Shown piece by piece: positions 1 through 11,430 of a DNA stretch of 64,000 nucleotides. Under the pieces are notes generated by a model that had not been told where the DNA came from, made no database searches, and saw only the letters and a program-made list of their open reading frames with translations. The first letter of the stretch is position 1. Each line of letters opens with the position of its first letter. This DNA is from Eunapius fragilis. Its lineage: Eukaryota > Porifera > Demospongiae > Spongillida > Spongillidae. The translations under genes were made by a program, and so were the position numbers. The DNA lies in assembly GCA_963681505.1 (NCBI GenBank), contig OY811982.1, forward strand, positions 3,147,234 to 3,211,233, read 5' to 3'.

Positions 1-710
1 CTGCTGCAGATGTCGACTGTGACTGTCCCCTCTCCCGACAGGCTCTTACAATGTGTCCTTTTTCTTTACACCAAAAACACACCACTGAGTCCTTAATCCG
101 ACACTCCCGAACCGAATGGTCTGTGGAATTGCAACGATTACGTGAAACATGCACCTGACATATGGCCCCTGGTCTTGTCACTTGAAACGGTAGAGACTGT
201 TTTTCTGCCAACTCCATACTAGAAGCTATTTGAACTGCCTTGGCCAGTGTCAAATCCGCTTCTGACAACAACCGCTTTTGAGTGGTGTCTGGTGGTGTCA
301 TTTCTTAGACCACAGACCAGTCTATCCCGCAAGGCCTCATCCAAGAACTGCCCAAATTCACAATGTGAAGCCAGTCTTCTCAGTTCTACAAGGAACTCCG
401 ATACAGACTCTTCGGCTGTCTGGTCTCTTCTATAAAACAGAAACCTCTCCGCTATGACCAATGGCTTCGGATCATAGTGCGCTTTTAATAGCGTTTTCAG
501 TTCCGCAAAGGTCTTATCCTTTGGCTGGGCAGGTGCTACTAAACTCCTCAGCACCGCGTATGTCTTCGCGCCAATCACACTCAGAAAGATAGCTACCTTT
601 TTTTCAGGTGCAATATCGTTGGCTCCAAAGTACAGCTCCACCCGCTCGAGGTACGCCGAGATACGCTCATCTTCAACCACAAACTCTGAAATATGGCCAA
701 ATGTGGGCAT
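1..710 (-). pseudogene. Ty3/gypsy retrotransposon gag, frameshifted and cut by the window edge
   Basis: Reading leftwards from an ATG at 710, a 163-residue frame has the look of a Ty3/gypsy (Mag-like) Gag: an N-terminal segment with 'YLERVELYFGAND', then the matrix/capsid-like stretch 'ERFLFYRRDQ' and 'LRDRLVCGLRND'. The frame stops at 219, but Gag-like sequence continues in another frame from about 285 down to the window edge, so there is a frameshift near 283-290. That downstream frame ends in a CCHC zinc knuckle (C-x2-C-x4-H-x4-C) encoded at 38-79, the nucleic-acid-binding end of Gag. Protease, RT and integrase would lie beyond base 1. The family call is from motif order; the frameshift is seen directly. 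Confidence 0.8.
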
Positions 711-735
711 CTTTCATCCCACCCTCGTCGCCAAT
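711..735 (-). promoter_or_regulatory. Primer binding site and LTR edge of the gag-bearing element
   Basis: On the minus strand the sequence just upstream of the gag ATG is TTGGCGACGAGGGTGGGA, starting with TGG at 733-731, directly after an LTR-like end ...ATTACA at 735. This is the layout of a tRNA primer binding site next to a 5' LTR in Mag-like gypsy elements. The leader between LTR and ATG is only about 25 bases. Confidence 0.6.
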
Positions 736-1270
736 GTAATATCTTTAGCAGAGGCGGCGGAAGGTATATATGATTGGGGGGGCTTCCAAAAGCGAGGATA
801 ATTGAATTCATCAATTTCAATGGGAGCATTTGTTCACCATATTCCTTTCGTCCGCCGGGGGGGGGGGGGGGGATTTCATCGAGCGGTCGTCTATGGCGAC
901 AGATCTAAACTTTTCTGGATGTCATTATATAAATTGATAACGGTATATACGCGAGCGATCTCGGAGGCGAAGAATAACAATTATACTGTTGTTTGGTTAG
1001 GAGGGGCTGAGCACCCCCTATGTCATTATTGGGGGGGCTCGAGACCCCCTAGCCCCCCCCCCCTTCCGCCGCCACTGTTTAGCCACAATCAGAGTAAAAC
1101 TCATACAGCCACCCAAGCTACGATATCTAACTGCGCATGCGCAGACATGGCGTCCCACATACTCTACAGGGACCAGCCCATTAAAACAAACAACTGCTTG
1201 AATAAGGTGAGAATTGTGCGATGCAGCAAACCGAGAAGAAAAGATAGAGGCAATGAATGCCACACAAGAA
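736..1270 (-). repeat. Probable 5' LTR remnant, interrupted by a TIR element
   Basis: The gypsy primer-binding site implies an LTR upstream of it on the minus strand, i.e. rightwards on the plus strand. A few bases (735-748) are followed by an inserted element (749-1077), after which candidate LTR sequence resumes. A TGTAGAG sequence at about 1168 on the minus strand is one possible LTR start, but the outer boundary is unresolved because no second LTR is in the window. Confidence 0.4.
749..1077. mobile_element. Short non-autonomous TIR element (hAT-like, 5-bp direct repeat)
   Basis: Left end CAGAGGCGGCGGAAGG and right end, reverse complemented, CAGTGGCGGCGGAAGG form imperfect inverted repeats, each running into a G-rich stretch (poly-G at 858-872 and in the right TIR). 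The 5-bp direct repeat TTTAG flanks it at 744-748 and 1078-1082. It has no coding capacity. Two similar-ended elements at 32732 and 54761 also have 5-bp flanking repeats. Confidence 0.65.
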
Positions 1271-2943
1271 TGCTTTAAAAGAGACCAAAGGCCAAGACCA
1301 CCTCTAGATATTTCGAAGCATTTAATAATTTTAATTGGACGCGCGTCTTTATACATTGATAAATGCATGTTGAATTCCAGCATATAAGGAAATAGTATTT
1401 GTTCCCAAATGCACATTCGTTGTGTAGATCTATAACATGCCATTCATCATATGAAATATGGGATCGAAATATTAAAAGACAAAAATGTTACGACCGTTTG
1501 AATATCGGCATTACGTGGATCACAGTTTATATAATACTAGCGTGTCCCCGTGAAAAATCACGGGCTAATTATTCGTCTCGCTGTTATTCGTCTCGCTATT
1601 CATTTGCCAGATGAACAGTTGGTCTACCTCCTAGCTCACTGTTTTACCAAATGTTGCATATATAATCTACCACCTGTTCTAACTTACGGTTACTACGCAA
1701 CCTCTATAACATGCCCACGCAATACAAATATTATGTCAGATAGTAACTACATGCTCTCGGCCTGTACGATAAAACTTGAGAGTGAACCACAATAGCGTTG
1801 CTTTCATTCTTTCTGCATGTGATGACATTATTACCTGTACAGGCATACAGGTTTTGTGGCAGGCATGGTCGCTAAGTACGCGTTGCTATGTACCTTTGTG
1901 GGAGGTGTTCTTTCCTATTGGTTGCTAGGTACGCGTATTGGTGCGGAAATCTAATATTATAATTTCCAACGTACGTACGTACGTACGTCCGCGTAACTCA
2001 TTTATATACTCGGCCTAGCGCTGCAATCCGTTTTTCCCCTTGTGCTAAATTCCAGACCCCCACTGGCACAGAAGCAAAGCACTAGAAATTAAAGAGTGGG
2101 TGAAGAAGTTTATAGCGATCAAGTATTACTGTACACTGTCACTGTTTCGAGGCGATTGAGAGCTTGAGTGAAGAATCATGTGTGTGTGTGTAGGGGGGGG
2201 GGGGGGGGGGGGGGGGCGGGGGGGTAAGAGTTTCCATGAAAGATGGAAATATAACACAAAGGGTAGTGTAGTGTTGCCACAAATAACTCTCAACTCAATT
2301 GTATGCAAGTGAAGTTACATCAAAACACACACGACTTATATGCTAAATGACCAAAGGACAGTAGGACAATAGTGAGTCACTGGTCTGCAATGGCTCCAAT
2401 TGTGAAGGGCACTGTGCATGACAAGAAGCGGCTTGGCAACAATGACTGTGCGGTGCTGGCCGTATGATTACATCAATGCATTACATGATATTGTATAAAA
2501 ATGTACTCAGAGCTATTGAAACGACAGTCTTATTGTTATTGACATGACTACTTCTGCATGGGAGGATTAAAGTTTGTGATGACGATTTGGGAGCCAAGGA
2601 GGGTTTTAAAAATTTTTAATACCTAAATTGAGAGAAGATGAACAAACACAATAACTAAAATTAATAAAACTGAACGAAAAGTAACATACTTGAACACATG
2701 CACGCGCAAACAAATTCTATTCATAAATGGGTGTGGGTAGACCAGCCCATCATCTATGTGAATAGCAATCCTCCATTTGACTCTACTTCCACTTATGCAC
2801 AGATTTGTTGCTCTAAGTATGGCCAATGCTATTCTGACCCTTACACTCACTTCATGGTTTTTCACATTTCAATGCTATTTTTGTAGCCAAAAGTTTCATG
2901 ACAGATTTAGCTTCACGTCCATGGACACCATAAATTGAGGTAA
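1271..2943. other. Non-coding stretch with simple repeats
   Basis: No gene recognised. It contains a short ACGT tandem (about 1970-1989) and a TG run followed by a G homopolymer at 2179-2224. At 1541 there is a phrase (GTGTCCCCGTGAAAAATCAC) with a small hairpin, of the type often seen at ends of dispersed repeats; the family is not assignable here. Confidence 0.5.
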
Positions 2944-4320
2944 TCAATAACCGGTAATCAAGAACCGCACTGTTGAGAGATCAACAGTGCGGCTAGTATA
3001 CGACTGGGCATCAGTGTCCATGACATGAATATCAAATAACACCTTAGTCTTGGCTGCCCACACTCCTCTCACACTGAGGTCAGCTATTAAGGCAGGAAGA
3101 CCTCTCACAGGATCAGCATATCTCACAATTGGTTCTCTGATCACGTCCCTAAATGCAATGGATGCAAGGTCACCCAATACATCTCGCACCTCATTGTGCC
3201 ATTGGATCATCAAGCCACCTTTTCTGCAGTCCAAAGCATGCTGAAGTGTAAACTCTAAACCACATCCATCACAGTCAGCAGGCAATTTTGATAGTGGTTG
3301 GTGATATCTATTAGCCAAAGCATCACAAAATTCTGATAGTGAGAGGTCAAAATGGTAGTGGGAAAGTACAGTCAGCCAGCCAGATGGATGTCTTGCCACA
3401 TACTTCTCTTTGAATAACTCGTTTCTTCCCATCACTAAGAGATGTCACTATTGAGGTTAGCTTATTTTCTTGAAGTCTTTTGACCTCATGATTCATTTCT
3501 TACTTTGCCTGTGACATCTGTTGCAAGAGATCATATACTGAGAAATCTCCCTTGCCTTTTATTGCTGTAACAATTACATCAGTGTATGCTCTGGAAGTAG
3601 CAAAGGCTGCTCCAGCTGTTTCAACATAATCATTAACACCATTCCTCCCATCGGAGCTGGAAATGTGAACAGGCAAAGTTCTAGCTGTGACAACTATGTC
3701 ACAACTAACAAATGCAGGCCAAACGATTTTGTTTATCTTACCTAGCAGTAATCCAAACTGCATAGATTTTGCCATGGCAGCATATGCCGCTTGAGGTTGT
3801 AGTTCTGCAGCCCCTGCTAGTTTATCAACACACACCAACCATGCATCAATCTTATATTCAATGAACTGTTTGGTGAGCTCTTTACTGCCAATAAAACGGT
3901 AACCATTGACTACCTTTATGCCGAAATTATGAAAACAGGCATTTGCAGCTTCTTCATCGTTTTCATCCTCAACAATCACTGTCTTCTTTGGTTCGGGATT
4001 GTATCCATAACTTGGGTGTAACTGGCATAGCTTTTTGAACCACATATGCAAGGAAGAAAACTCTCCAATACACACTGAAACATTTGCATACCAATTTTGT
4101 GTACATTCTCTGTCCAACGATTTGATGAGAGGTGTTAAGCAGTGGCATACATAAGCACGGAGAGTGGACCCCCTTGACCTATTCCTACTTTACTGTATAG
4201 GAAGGTAGAGTGGTCATGCAAAATCAGTGCATGGGGCATATCCACGGTAGGTGTTGGACAGGAAGCGAACACATCTGGGCCACTGAACAAGAAAATTCCA
4301 TAAAGCTGAACCCCATCCAC
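2944..4320 (-). pseudogene. Non-LTR retrotransposon: RT palm remnant plus C-terminal CCHC/endonuclease-like tail
   Basis: Three broken minus-strand frames (4320-4135, 4117-3500, 3435-2944) follow the order of one LINE ORF. The first ends in 'GQGGPLSVLMYATA', matching the RT 'QGDPL' block. The second starts at 'QNWYANVSVCIGE', where the expected catalytic Y-A-D-D is degraded to Y-A-N-V, and continues with 'QPQAAYAAMAKS'. The third carries a zinc motif C-x2-C-x7-H-x3-C ('CDGCGLEFTLQHALDC') followed by 'GGLMIQWHNEVRD', an arrangement like the zinc/restriction-like endonuclease tail of R2-group LINEs. Frame breaks and the lost catalytic residues show the copy is dead. Family precision below non-LTR is inference. 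Confidence 0.8.
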
Positions 4321-4605
4321 AAAATCTATAGGTCACACCTCCATTTCAGCTTGGAACAGTCTGATATGGAATAAACGTACCTGCACTGTTGGGTGAATAT
4401 ATTTAACCATGCTCTACCATCATGGCTTCCATCTCCACTAGCATATCTTGCCTCTATTCTGCTCCCCTTGCCTTGTAACATAGGCTTTCAAAGAGTTGCG
4501 AATATAAAAAAGAAGCGGACTGTTTCATAAGAAGTACAAGAGAGGAAGGGGTGTCACAAGAAACTTGAAAGAAATTAAAGCTGGTGTTAGGAAAACAGTA
4601 GGTCC

Positions 4606-5094
4606 ATGTTTTACGATGCCTACACTTTGTACTTTCTGCCGCACACAGACCAGGTCCGTGTGCATTTAGTGTGGGTTATCACTCCTGTATTGGACGCAAC
4701 TTTGCCCATGGTGAGATTAGTAGGAGGGAACAATAACATACAGGCTGCAACTACTGACTTAGGCCAAACTCCTTCTCACACAACCTCTGCAGGCATTCAA
4801 ATTGACACTTTCACCATTGCAAAAGAAAAAATGGTAGAGCATTTGGTAACCTTGCAACCAAAGGGTGGTGTTCCTTGCCAGGAAATCAATGCCTAATTGG
4901 CTGCTGTAACTGGATATTTACATTTCAATGTGGCAAATTGTGTAGATGCTTTTTGTTTTGCTCCATTGGCTGTGCTGCTGGATGCATCACCTGATGGCTA
5001 CATTGTAACAAGCCGTTTTTTAAACTTACAGTCCCAGAAAAGGGGTTTGATTACTTATAAGAGGATTAAATTTAGAAGTTGTTTGGGCAACTGA
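4606..5094 (+). pseudogene. Unassigned ORF interrupted by one in-frame stop
   Basis: An ATG-started frame runs 96 codons to TAA at 4894-4896 and then, in the same frame, 65 more codons to 5094. Read through that single stop it is about 161 residues. No family was recognised and no repeat was seen. It may be a decayed exon of a mobile-element protein lying between the LINE and gypsy remnants, or chance. Flanks 4321-4605 and 5095-5150 hold nothing identifiable. Confidence 0.25.
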
Positions 5095-5149
5095 CCATTA
5101 TTATTCCTTTATCAATATCATGTTTACTTTATCTGCTTCTATGTGTATA

Positions 5150-5819
5150 GCATCTCTTCCCCTTCAAAGCCATGCAATTCGGTGTACCCCTATAGCTGAT
5201 TGCATAAGCTTAGTCGAGAAAGGTCCGGATGGGGATATGGTTCACTTCTGCCACATCTCACTGTACTATATCTGATGTGCCACACTTGGAGAAGAGGAAA
5301 CCAAACAGAGACCTGGGGTGACAGGCAAGTACCAGCTCTACTGGCGTCTGACCCTTTAGTAATCAGGTTTTTTGTGGCCTTCAGAGCTTCAGCCCTTAGC
5401 TATCTGTACAACATGCTCAACCAGGCCATTGTCAAATGTGGGAGCACTTTTTACGTATGCCTAAACCCTTCGATATTGACAGTAGTCTGATATTCTGCAC
5501 TCATGCATGAATGCAGCTGGCCCAAAAAAAACTCTTCTGGCAAAACCTGTGGAGTTGAAGTAACATGTCAATAGCTTGTTGTGCAGAGGGTGAGCTCACA
5601 ATAGTGGTCTGACCTCTAGTCATTTTGAGTGTGTATCAATGAATTAAATGACAAATATGCAAGATCCGTCACTTTCCCCACAAGAACGCACCCATCTTGG
5701 ACACTCAACTCTATTATTAGCTGCTTATATGGTGGAAATTCCACTTCACCTCCTGAAGGCACCGTCTTTGGAGTGTCACTCTTCTGACATTTGTGTAAAC
5801 TGTATCCCCATCTGTCCAT
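5150..5819 (-). pseudogene. Ty3/gypsy pol remnant (RNase H-integrase region)
   Basis: The minus-strand frame from 5819 to 5616 contains 'PPYKQLIIELSVQDGCVL', which matches the linker just before the integrase zinc domain of gypsy polyproteins. Further along the same strand, about 5450-5390, is a piece reading 'NGLVEHVVQIAKG', resembling the integrase segment around the catalytic Glu. The frames between are broken by stops and shifts. It is a different, older copy than the gag remnant at the left edge, or a separated part of one; the sequence cannot decide. Confidence 0.55.
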
Positions 5820-6407
5820 GATGGAGGGCAGTTGCTATCACTAAGCGTGTGTGATATCATGTTCATCATCTGGACAGTATCATCTGGCAGACCAACAGTA
5901 CTACTGAGGTATCATTTGAAATTGGATGTGGAAGTTAATATTTGTTGTCTAGCAGAGTGGAAAAGGTTCATATAGAGTTTGCTAATGTCTTACTTACATC
6001 AAACCTTACAGTGTACCTGCAACCCACAAGCACTTTATTTGAAATCAAGGTATTATGAATATTGTGTTAGGTTACAAGGATAAGTTACATATTTCCCCAC
6101 CCATCAGTAGATAGGTTGGGGAGGAAGGTGTGGGAGAGAGAAGCGGATAGTAGGGGGTGAAGTAGGAGGGGTAGAGTAGATAGGTAAGGGAGTAAGTATG
6201 TGGGGGTGGAGTAGGTAAGTAGGGGGTGGAGTAGGTAGGTAAAGTGGATGTGTGGCGTCTTTCATTTGTCATGAACTTGCCTGAAATCCTTCCTCACAAT
6301 ACCTGCTAGTGTTTCTTCATCTAGCCAATGCCACTGGCCAGGCAAACAAGCCAAAGCCCCCTCCATCACCCCCCACCCAACACACCAGCTTCACAAGAAG
6401 CCTGATG
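5820..6407. other. Non-coding stretch with a GT-rich degenerate repeat
   Basis: No gene seen. Between about 6100 and 6245 there is a degenerate tandem of a GTAGGTAAGTAGGGGGTGGA-like unit, which generates a spurious proline/tyrosine-rich minus-strand reading. Confidence 0.5.
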
Positions 6408-6496
6408 CAGGATATTAATAGCTCATAGCCAGTTCTAAAATGAAATGAAAACGTATTATTATTACATATGTATTTTCTATGTCATAACGTTTATAT

Positions 6497-8575
6497 CTAA
6501 ATAAGCCTCTTAAGCATTTGGTTCATAAATCTACACCACAGGTCTCTGCCAAACGTTTCTCGTAGTTTCAAGCTGTGAATATAGTCCCTCGTTGATGAAA
6601 ATTCCATTATCTTTTCTTAATCATCTCTCGTTTAACCACAAGTTTCCATCAGAATATGGCTCTCGATGACTTTCAGGAACAGTAATGTCAATCAGTAATG
6701 GATAAGCGATTTCACTAAATAATTCAGGTTGAACACTCATTATGTGCTGAAGGAGTTCAAGCATGTCATTTGAAAATGCACGTGGGACATAAATTGTGTC
6801 AGCTACAGAATGGGTACAAACTTTTTGTGGGTAACCAAATTCTTTCCATTGTTTCATCCATTTGTCAGGGAGGCTAGATATCACTTCCCGGAGCTTGCCA
6901 TAAAAATCAGAACCAGTTCCTGTCCACCACCACCAATATTCAAAAAATACTTCACCTTCATTTCTAAAATCAACGTATGTGCCTTTCCTATACCACGCCT
7001 TTGATAACGAGTATCGACTTAGCATTGAAATGTTCATAAACATATCATCAGGTATGTACAGAGTACTGAGATTACTTTTCTGGCCTATTTTCAAACACTC
7101 GAATAAAGCTCTTTGTTGAAACCATCCATGATAAGTGTCCACTTGAGTACTTCTCACACCTTCTGGAAAATTCTCTGGTGTCCAATTTGGCCACTCACCA
7201 TCATACAAAAGCACAATGGAGTCAAAAAACCTCAGATAGTATGCAAGTAGAATCCTGAGCACATAATCTGTGGTGCCCCAGTTGAACATGATGCAGAGTT
7301 GAACATCTTTTGTCCATAACTTAGATTTGATTGGAAGCCTTGGAAATTGATATCCAATTTGTTTGAGGTCACTAATCCACGTGTTCATACACTCTACATC
7401 ATCAACATGAACAATGCTTTGACTGAACATAAACTGATACACATGGGTGAGGGCTTGATCAAAATGGTCAAATGATGCAGGAAGGTTTGTTAACAAATTC
7501 ACAATTTCTAACGATGTTAAAGGTGAGTAATCGAAATGACTGGAAAGAGTATATAATTTGGAATTATCGATTGTTTCGTTAGATGAAACGATTGTAGGAT
7601 ATATGTACATGAGGCAGGTGTCAGGAATGAGGTAAAGGAGACTTTGGGATACATATGACCTCAAAATAGCTGAAGCATAATATCCAAGTGTCTTGGGTAG
7701 TAGAAGTGACCAGAAAGCCTCATATAGATGGATTGTATTCTCAGCACTGTATGGAGATTGACACCCTTTAGTACTGCTAACTCCACTGGATGTGAATTAG
7801 GATAAATAAATGCTTCATCATGTATAGAGAGGTAATGTTGGATTATAGGAATGCATAATGTGCCTTTAATGCCTTGTTGTGCAGTATTACTCAAACCATG
7901 CAGTTTTGCCCATATGTGGTCAGTGTCTGATTCCGGTGATGGGTTCCAGATGGGATTATCTGAAGTGAGGAAAAATAAATGACACGATTATATTTGCAAT
8001 GCAAAAAATGTTTTACCTATTGCATCATCTCTTGAAAGTTCTGGAATTTTGTGTGGCTGCTGATCATTGTATAACTGCACTTGAGAGATGGCGTGAGGTA
8101 TGCTATTTTCTTTCATATCTAAAATCACTTTTGCACCCTTATGAATTGCATCCAAGTAACCAATATTCCTTGTATTGAAACTGTGAAGGGAAGTTTTGTT
8201 AACAAGCTTGTATGGAAGCGAAGCCATTTGTTTTCTTGACATGTATATTACGTTGGTTGTGTTGAGGCCTGGTTTCAAATTAAGCCTCGTATGAATAATT
8301 CCAAGAAATAACAAGCACCAATCAGTAGTTGAGTTGAGTACAGTTCTCATTGCAGATGTTAGCTCTCTGCTGTCAGATATAACTACTATCCATTTTGTCA
8401 AGCCTTGACATCTGGTGCTGAGTTCCAATGGTGATAGTGATGGTGGTGGTGATATTGATGACAATGATGATGCTAATGGTAGTAGTTCTATTTGATATTC
8501 AAAATACACTTCAAGCAGACTGTACAGGAGCAGCAGAGATCCTGCAGTTACCATTAACTGGAATAGGTTCCTCAT
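6497..8575 (-). pseudogene. STELLO/DUF288 glycosyltransferase-like gene, copy A, two frameshifts
   Basis: Exon 1 (8575-8017) is intact: a signal-anchor stretch near the N-terminus, a Ser/Pro-rich stem, then 'QGLTKWIVVISDSR' and 'TRNIGYLDAIHKGAKVILD', the DUF288 hallmark region. A 57-bp GT-AG intron (8016-7960) follows. Exon 2 (7959-6497) has two lesions relative to the other copies: a 1-bp deletion near 7758-7775 and a 2-bp deletion near 6617-6627. Exon 2 is therefore 1463 bp instead of 1466 bp. The net loss of 3 bp would restore the final frame, but the 1.1 kb between the lesions is shifted, so the product would truncate soon after 'SHPVELAV'. Family function (Golgi-type glycosyl transfer or scaffolding) is known mainly from plants; the animal role is not established. 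Confidence 0.88.
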
Positions 8576-9617
8576 TTAACACTAAGCAAAAATGATGAAA
8601 ATGAAAAAAGAGTGTTTTTGATTTATAGAGCTCATAAATGGGATCATTGCAGAGAAATGGGATCCAAAGAATATAATGTAATACTCTTTGAAATAGTGCA
8701 CAGGAAATTGTTCAGTCCATCTTGGAGTTACGATGGACTGAATTTTTTTTTTTGCATCATGCATACATTTCAATTTGCACACGTCAATGCTGACCAAAAT
8801 TTGTTTTAATAACATCGTGATAATGTCTCTTCTTGTAGAAACGATCCCATTTATATATTTTTGTATTTTGCTACATTACCAGCAAATTAGAAAGTGTTTT
8901 ATATTTAACTCTGTATGGTAATAACAAGCTGTACTAAAGTTATGGATTATATTTTCTCAGGCTGTGTCCCCATTTCTTAAGACATGCCCACTTGTCTTGC
9001 CAGAGCAATATGAGTTTTTGCCTAAACCGTCCTCTAGAATCCAGTAGTGACTACTTTGAATGACTGGGCTTGGTATGTAAAAAAGCACTTTATTGTTGAC
9101 TTTGCTAAGGCTAGTGATATACTCTTTTCCCACATCAAACTGTACATCATGCTGGCAGGATGTATGGTTGCGTACACAGCTTTATGAGGTGGATGCTTTC
9201 CTTTTTGAAAGAACATGCTGTGCTTGTATGGAATCTGATATATCCCCTTTCTTACTTGTTGGCCCATTGTTAAGTCTGTTGTTCATTTATTAATGATCGT
9301 CAGACTGTCTTGAACATTCTTGAAGTCAAAATCTTTTCACATGACACAAAACGTGTCTTATTCATTGTACCATTTTTCTCAAGAGCTTGTCTCAGTTTTG
9401 TTCCTGGTCTACTAGTGGCATAGACGCTTCATGTCACGTACTATATGTTACTGTTATTGAAGGTGTGAATTCTGAACTCTACATTGATGTCTATCTAGCA
9501 TATGACTTAAAACCTAGCACCCATTGCTCCTCTAAGAGCTGCTAAGGACTGTCTGTTATAATTTGTTTGTGCACAAAATCCCATGGCTTTTAAAAGTGAA
9601 TGCATTGTATTGATTTT
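8576..9617. other. Upstream flank of STELLO copy A, shared with unit B
   Basis: Non-coding, AT-rich sequence aligning with 26715-28050. It would contain the promoter of copy A if that were expressed. A stretch at about 8990-9190 corresponds to an open reading frame in unit B (27240-27608) but is disrupted here. No TATA or initiator could be assigned with confidence. Confidence 0.5.
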
Positions 9618-9855
9618 TTAACCATACATTGATCAATGATAACCCCAGTTATCGTACGATAACCGGGGTTATCAATTTTTGTTTTCGATTTGTCTTTCGT
9701 GGAGCTAGAGTGATTTGCGTTAAAAACCTATTGGCATTGATCTCTAGCGTCCTAATGATCGTATTCAGGAAGTGTTTTGCCAATTTCATTACCTTGAGTT
9801 GGGGTGTGAATAAAAATAGGGCAGCAGTTGTACAGAAAATTTACGCTTCGGTACA

Positions 9856-10380
9856 ATGAAAGCGCCAAAGGTTGGGGACAGAGTACAGCCAACTGCAGCA
9901 GCGGCGATGGGCAAAAAGCTAGCTACACAACGCTACGGGGCTAATGCAAAGGCCAAAAGCTTTCAGGTGAAATTATAGCTTCAGAGAGTAGTGGACGTGG
10001 GTGCAAATGGAGGGTACACTAGGACGATGTCAAAATCAGCGAATCCGTTCACAGTTCTAAGGTACTGGAGAATGCTGGGTCTGCTGAGGAGATCGAAGAT
10101 GATGTAGTCATGGCTGAACATGATTCAGACGAAGAGGTGTCGGCAGAAGAGCTAGCGGTGGCGGAACCAGAAATGGAAAAAGGCGGGGAATCATCAATCG
10201 ACCCGTTAGTTGTCAAAGGCATTAAATGGACCATAGTCGATAATAGATGTAGATGAATCATTGGCTCATGATATTGTTTTGCTTGCTGAACACCCCAAGT
10301 ATGTTAGAAGTAAGAAGACACCAGTGGTAGCAAGAAGGCCTTATTTAGATGTCATGTATGCAGGTATATGGCTGCGATGT
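9856..10380 (+). pseudogene. Acidic N-terminal part of a piggyBac-like transposase
   Basis: An ATG at 9856 starts 'MKAPKVGDRVQPTAAAAMGK'. After an apparent intron or break, the plus strand at about 10060-10240 reads an acidic segment ('EIEDDVVMAEHDSDEEVS') followed by 'GIKWTI' and, in a shifted frame, 'AHDIVLLAEHPKYVRSKKTP'. Acidic N-terminus, then a short 'WT' block, then a basic block, is the order found at the start of piggyBac-type transposases. The catalytic core is missing, replaced by the hairpin and other repeats, so this is a non-functional fragment. The assignment rests partly on the TTAA site. Confidence 0.45.
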
Positions 10381-10750
10381 ACTGCAAGACATGAACAATG
10401 TGTATACCACACAAAACCAACGAATGGTGATTGCTTTGTGCAGCATCACATCTGCACGCAAGTCAAGGTGCATCAATTATCACCATGCACGGAGCGTGTA
10501 TTTAATGCGGAATTGACACGTACATATACCCAGACCAATAAACGGTTCCTTTCAATATTGCTTTCTGCTGTATCATTGATCACCCTGATGAAAATACTCT
10601 TAAGAATGACATTATATAGGTGTAATACAAGTATAGTAACATGAATATTGTGCACAATGAGGCTAAGATTGCATTGCTTTTTTCTAGCTGTACCTAAGAG
10701 GAAACCACAATAAGGTCGTTGTGAATGTGCATGCATCAATCATAATTCTC

Positions 10751-11036
10751 ACAAGTAAATAAAAACATTCTCTACGAGAAAGTTGGTGGGATATAGGATT
10801 TGATTATGACATTGGTGGTGTAAAAAGCAAGGAAACAAGGTCTTATCAGAAGGGAAAATGTCATAGTCCTATATTTAGCACATTTCTAGGGCATGTGTTG
10901 TTTGTGTGCTAAATATAGGACTATGACATTTTCCCTTCTGATAAGACCTTGTTTCCTTGCTTTTTACACCACCAATGCCATAATCAAATCCTATATCCCA
11001 CCAACTTTATCGTAGAGAATGTTTTTATTTACTTGT
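10751..11036. repeat. Long-hairpin MITE, copy 1
   Basis: A near-perfect palindrome of 286 bp. It starts ACAAGTAAATAAAAACATTC and ends with the complement, with arms of about 130 bp and a short loop near 10887-10908. The arm core includes the motif TCCTATATTTAGCACA. It sits inside the piggyBac-like element. The arms agree with each other even in the segments where they differ from other copies. Confidence 0.92.
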
Positions 11037-11069
11037 TTTCTTAATTTTTTTTTCATATATTATATAAAA

Positions 11070-11430
11070 GCGAGTCCTCCAGCCGATTCTGAAGCTATTG
11101 GTGAAATTTTCATCGCTTAGAAATGTTCCTGTCCTGAGTTATGCCTTGCCAAGAAGAAGGAGGAGAAGGAGAAGAAGACGACCCGCCCCTTGTTCCGAGA
11201 CTGGGTACGAGGACGGGCAGTACACTCTTGTTCTCAACAACCACGCGGTTCAGCGACATGAAACAAAAACGAAACTACTCATTTTTGACTTCTAGATCGA
11301 TTGCTAAAACAAGCTACACGATCCGATCGTCGGGAGTTTTGTTACAGACGGGTCGCGTTTTTTTAATGACATTCATAGTCGGGGTCAAATCCTATATGGA
11401 AGTTTCTAACGAAACTTCCGACAAGGTAAT
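11070..11430 (+). repeat. Dispersed repeat R2 (about 360 bp), copy 1
   Basis: Shared in this window with 48095-48450, with 51835-52200 (inverted) and partly with 58110-58250 (inverted). Common landmarks are 'GAGTTATGCCTTGCCAAG', an internal GAA/AAC-type microsatellite, 'CAACCACGCGGTT' and a terminal 'GGTCAAATCCTA' followed by a small inverted repeat. No coding capacity. Superfamily unknown. Confidence 0.7.

Noticed and set aside
1018..1443. 141-codon minus-strand ORF
   Set aside because: It crosses a TIR element and LTR-like sequence and shows no protein family features.
11380..11400. GGGTCAAATCC resembling a pol III B box (SINE head)
   Set aside because: It is near the end of the repeat, with no A box or tRNA-like fold upstream.
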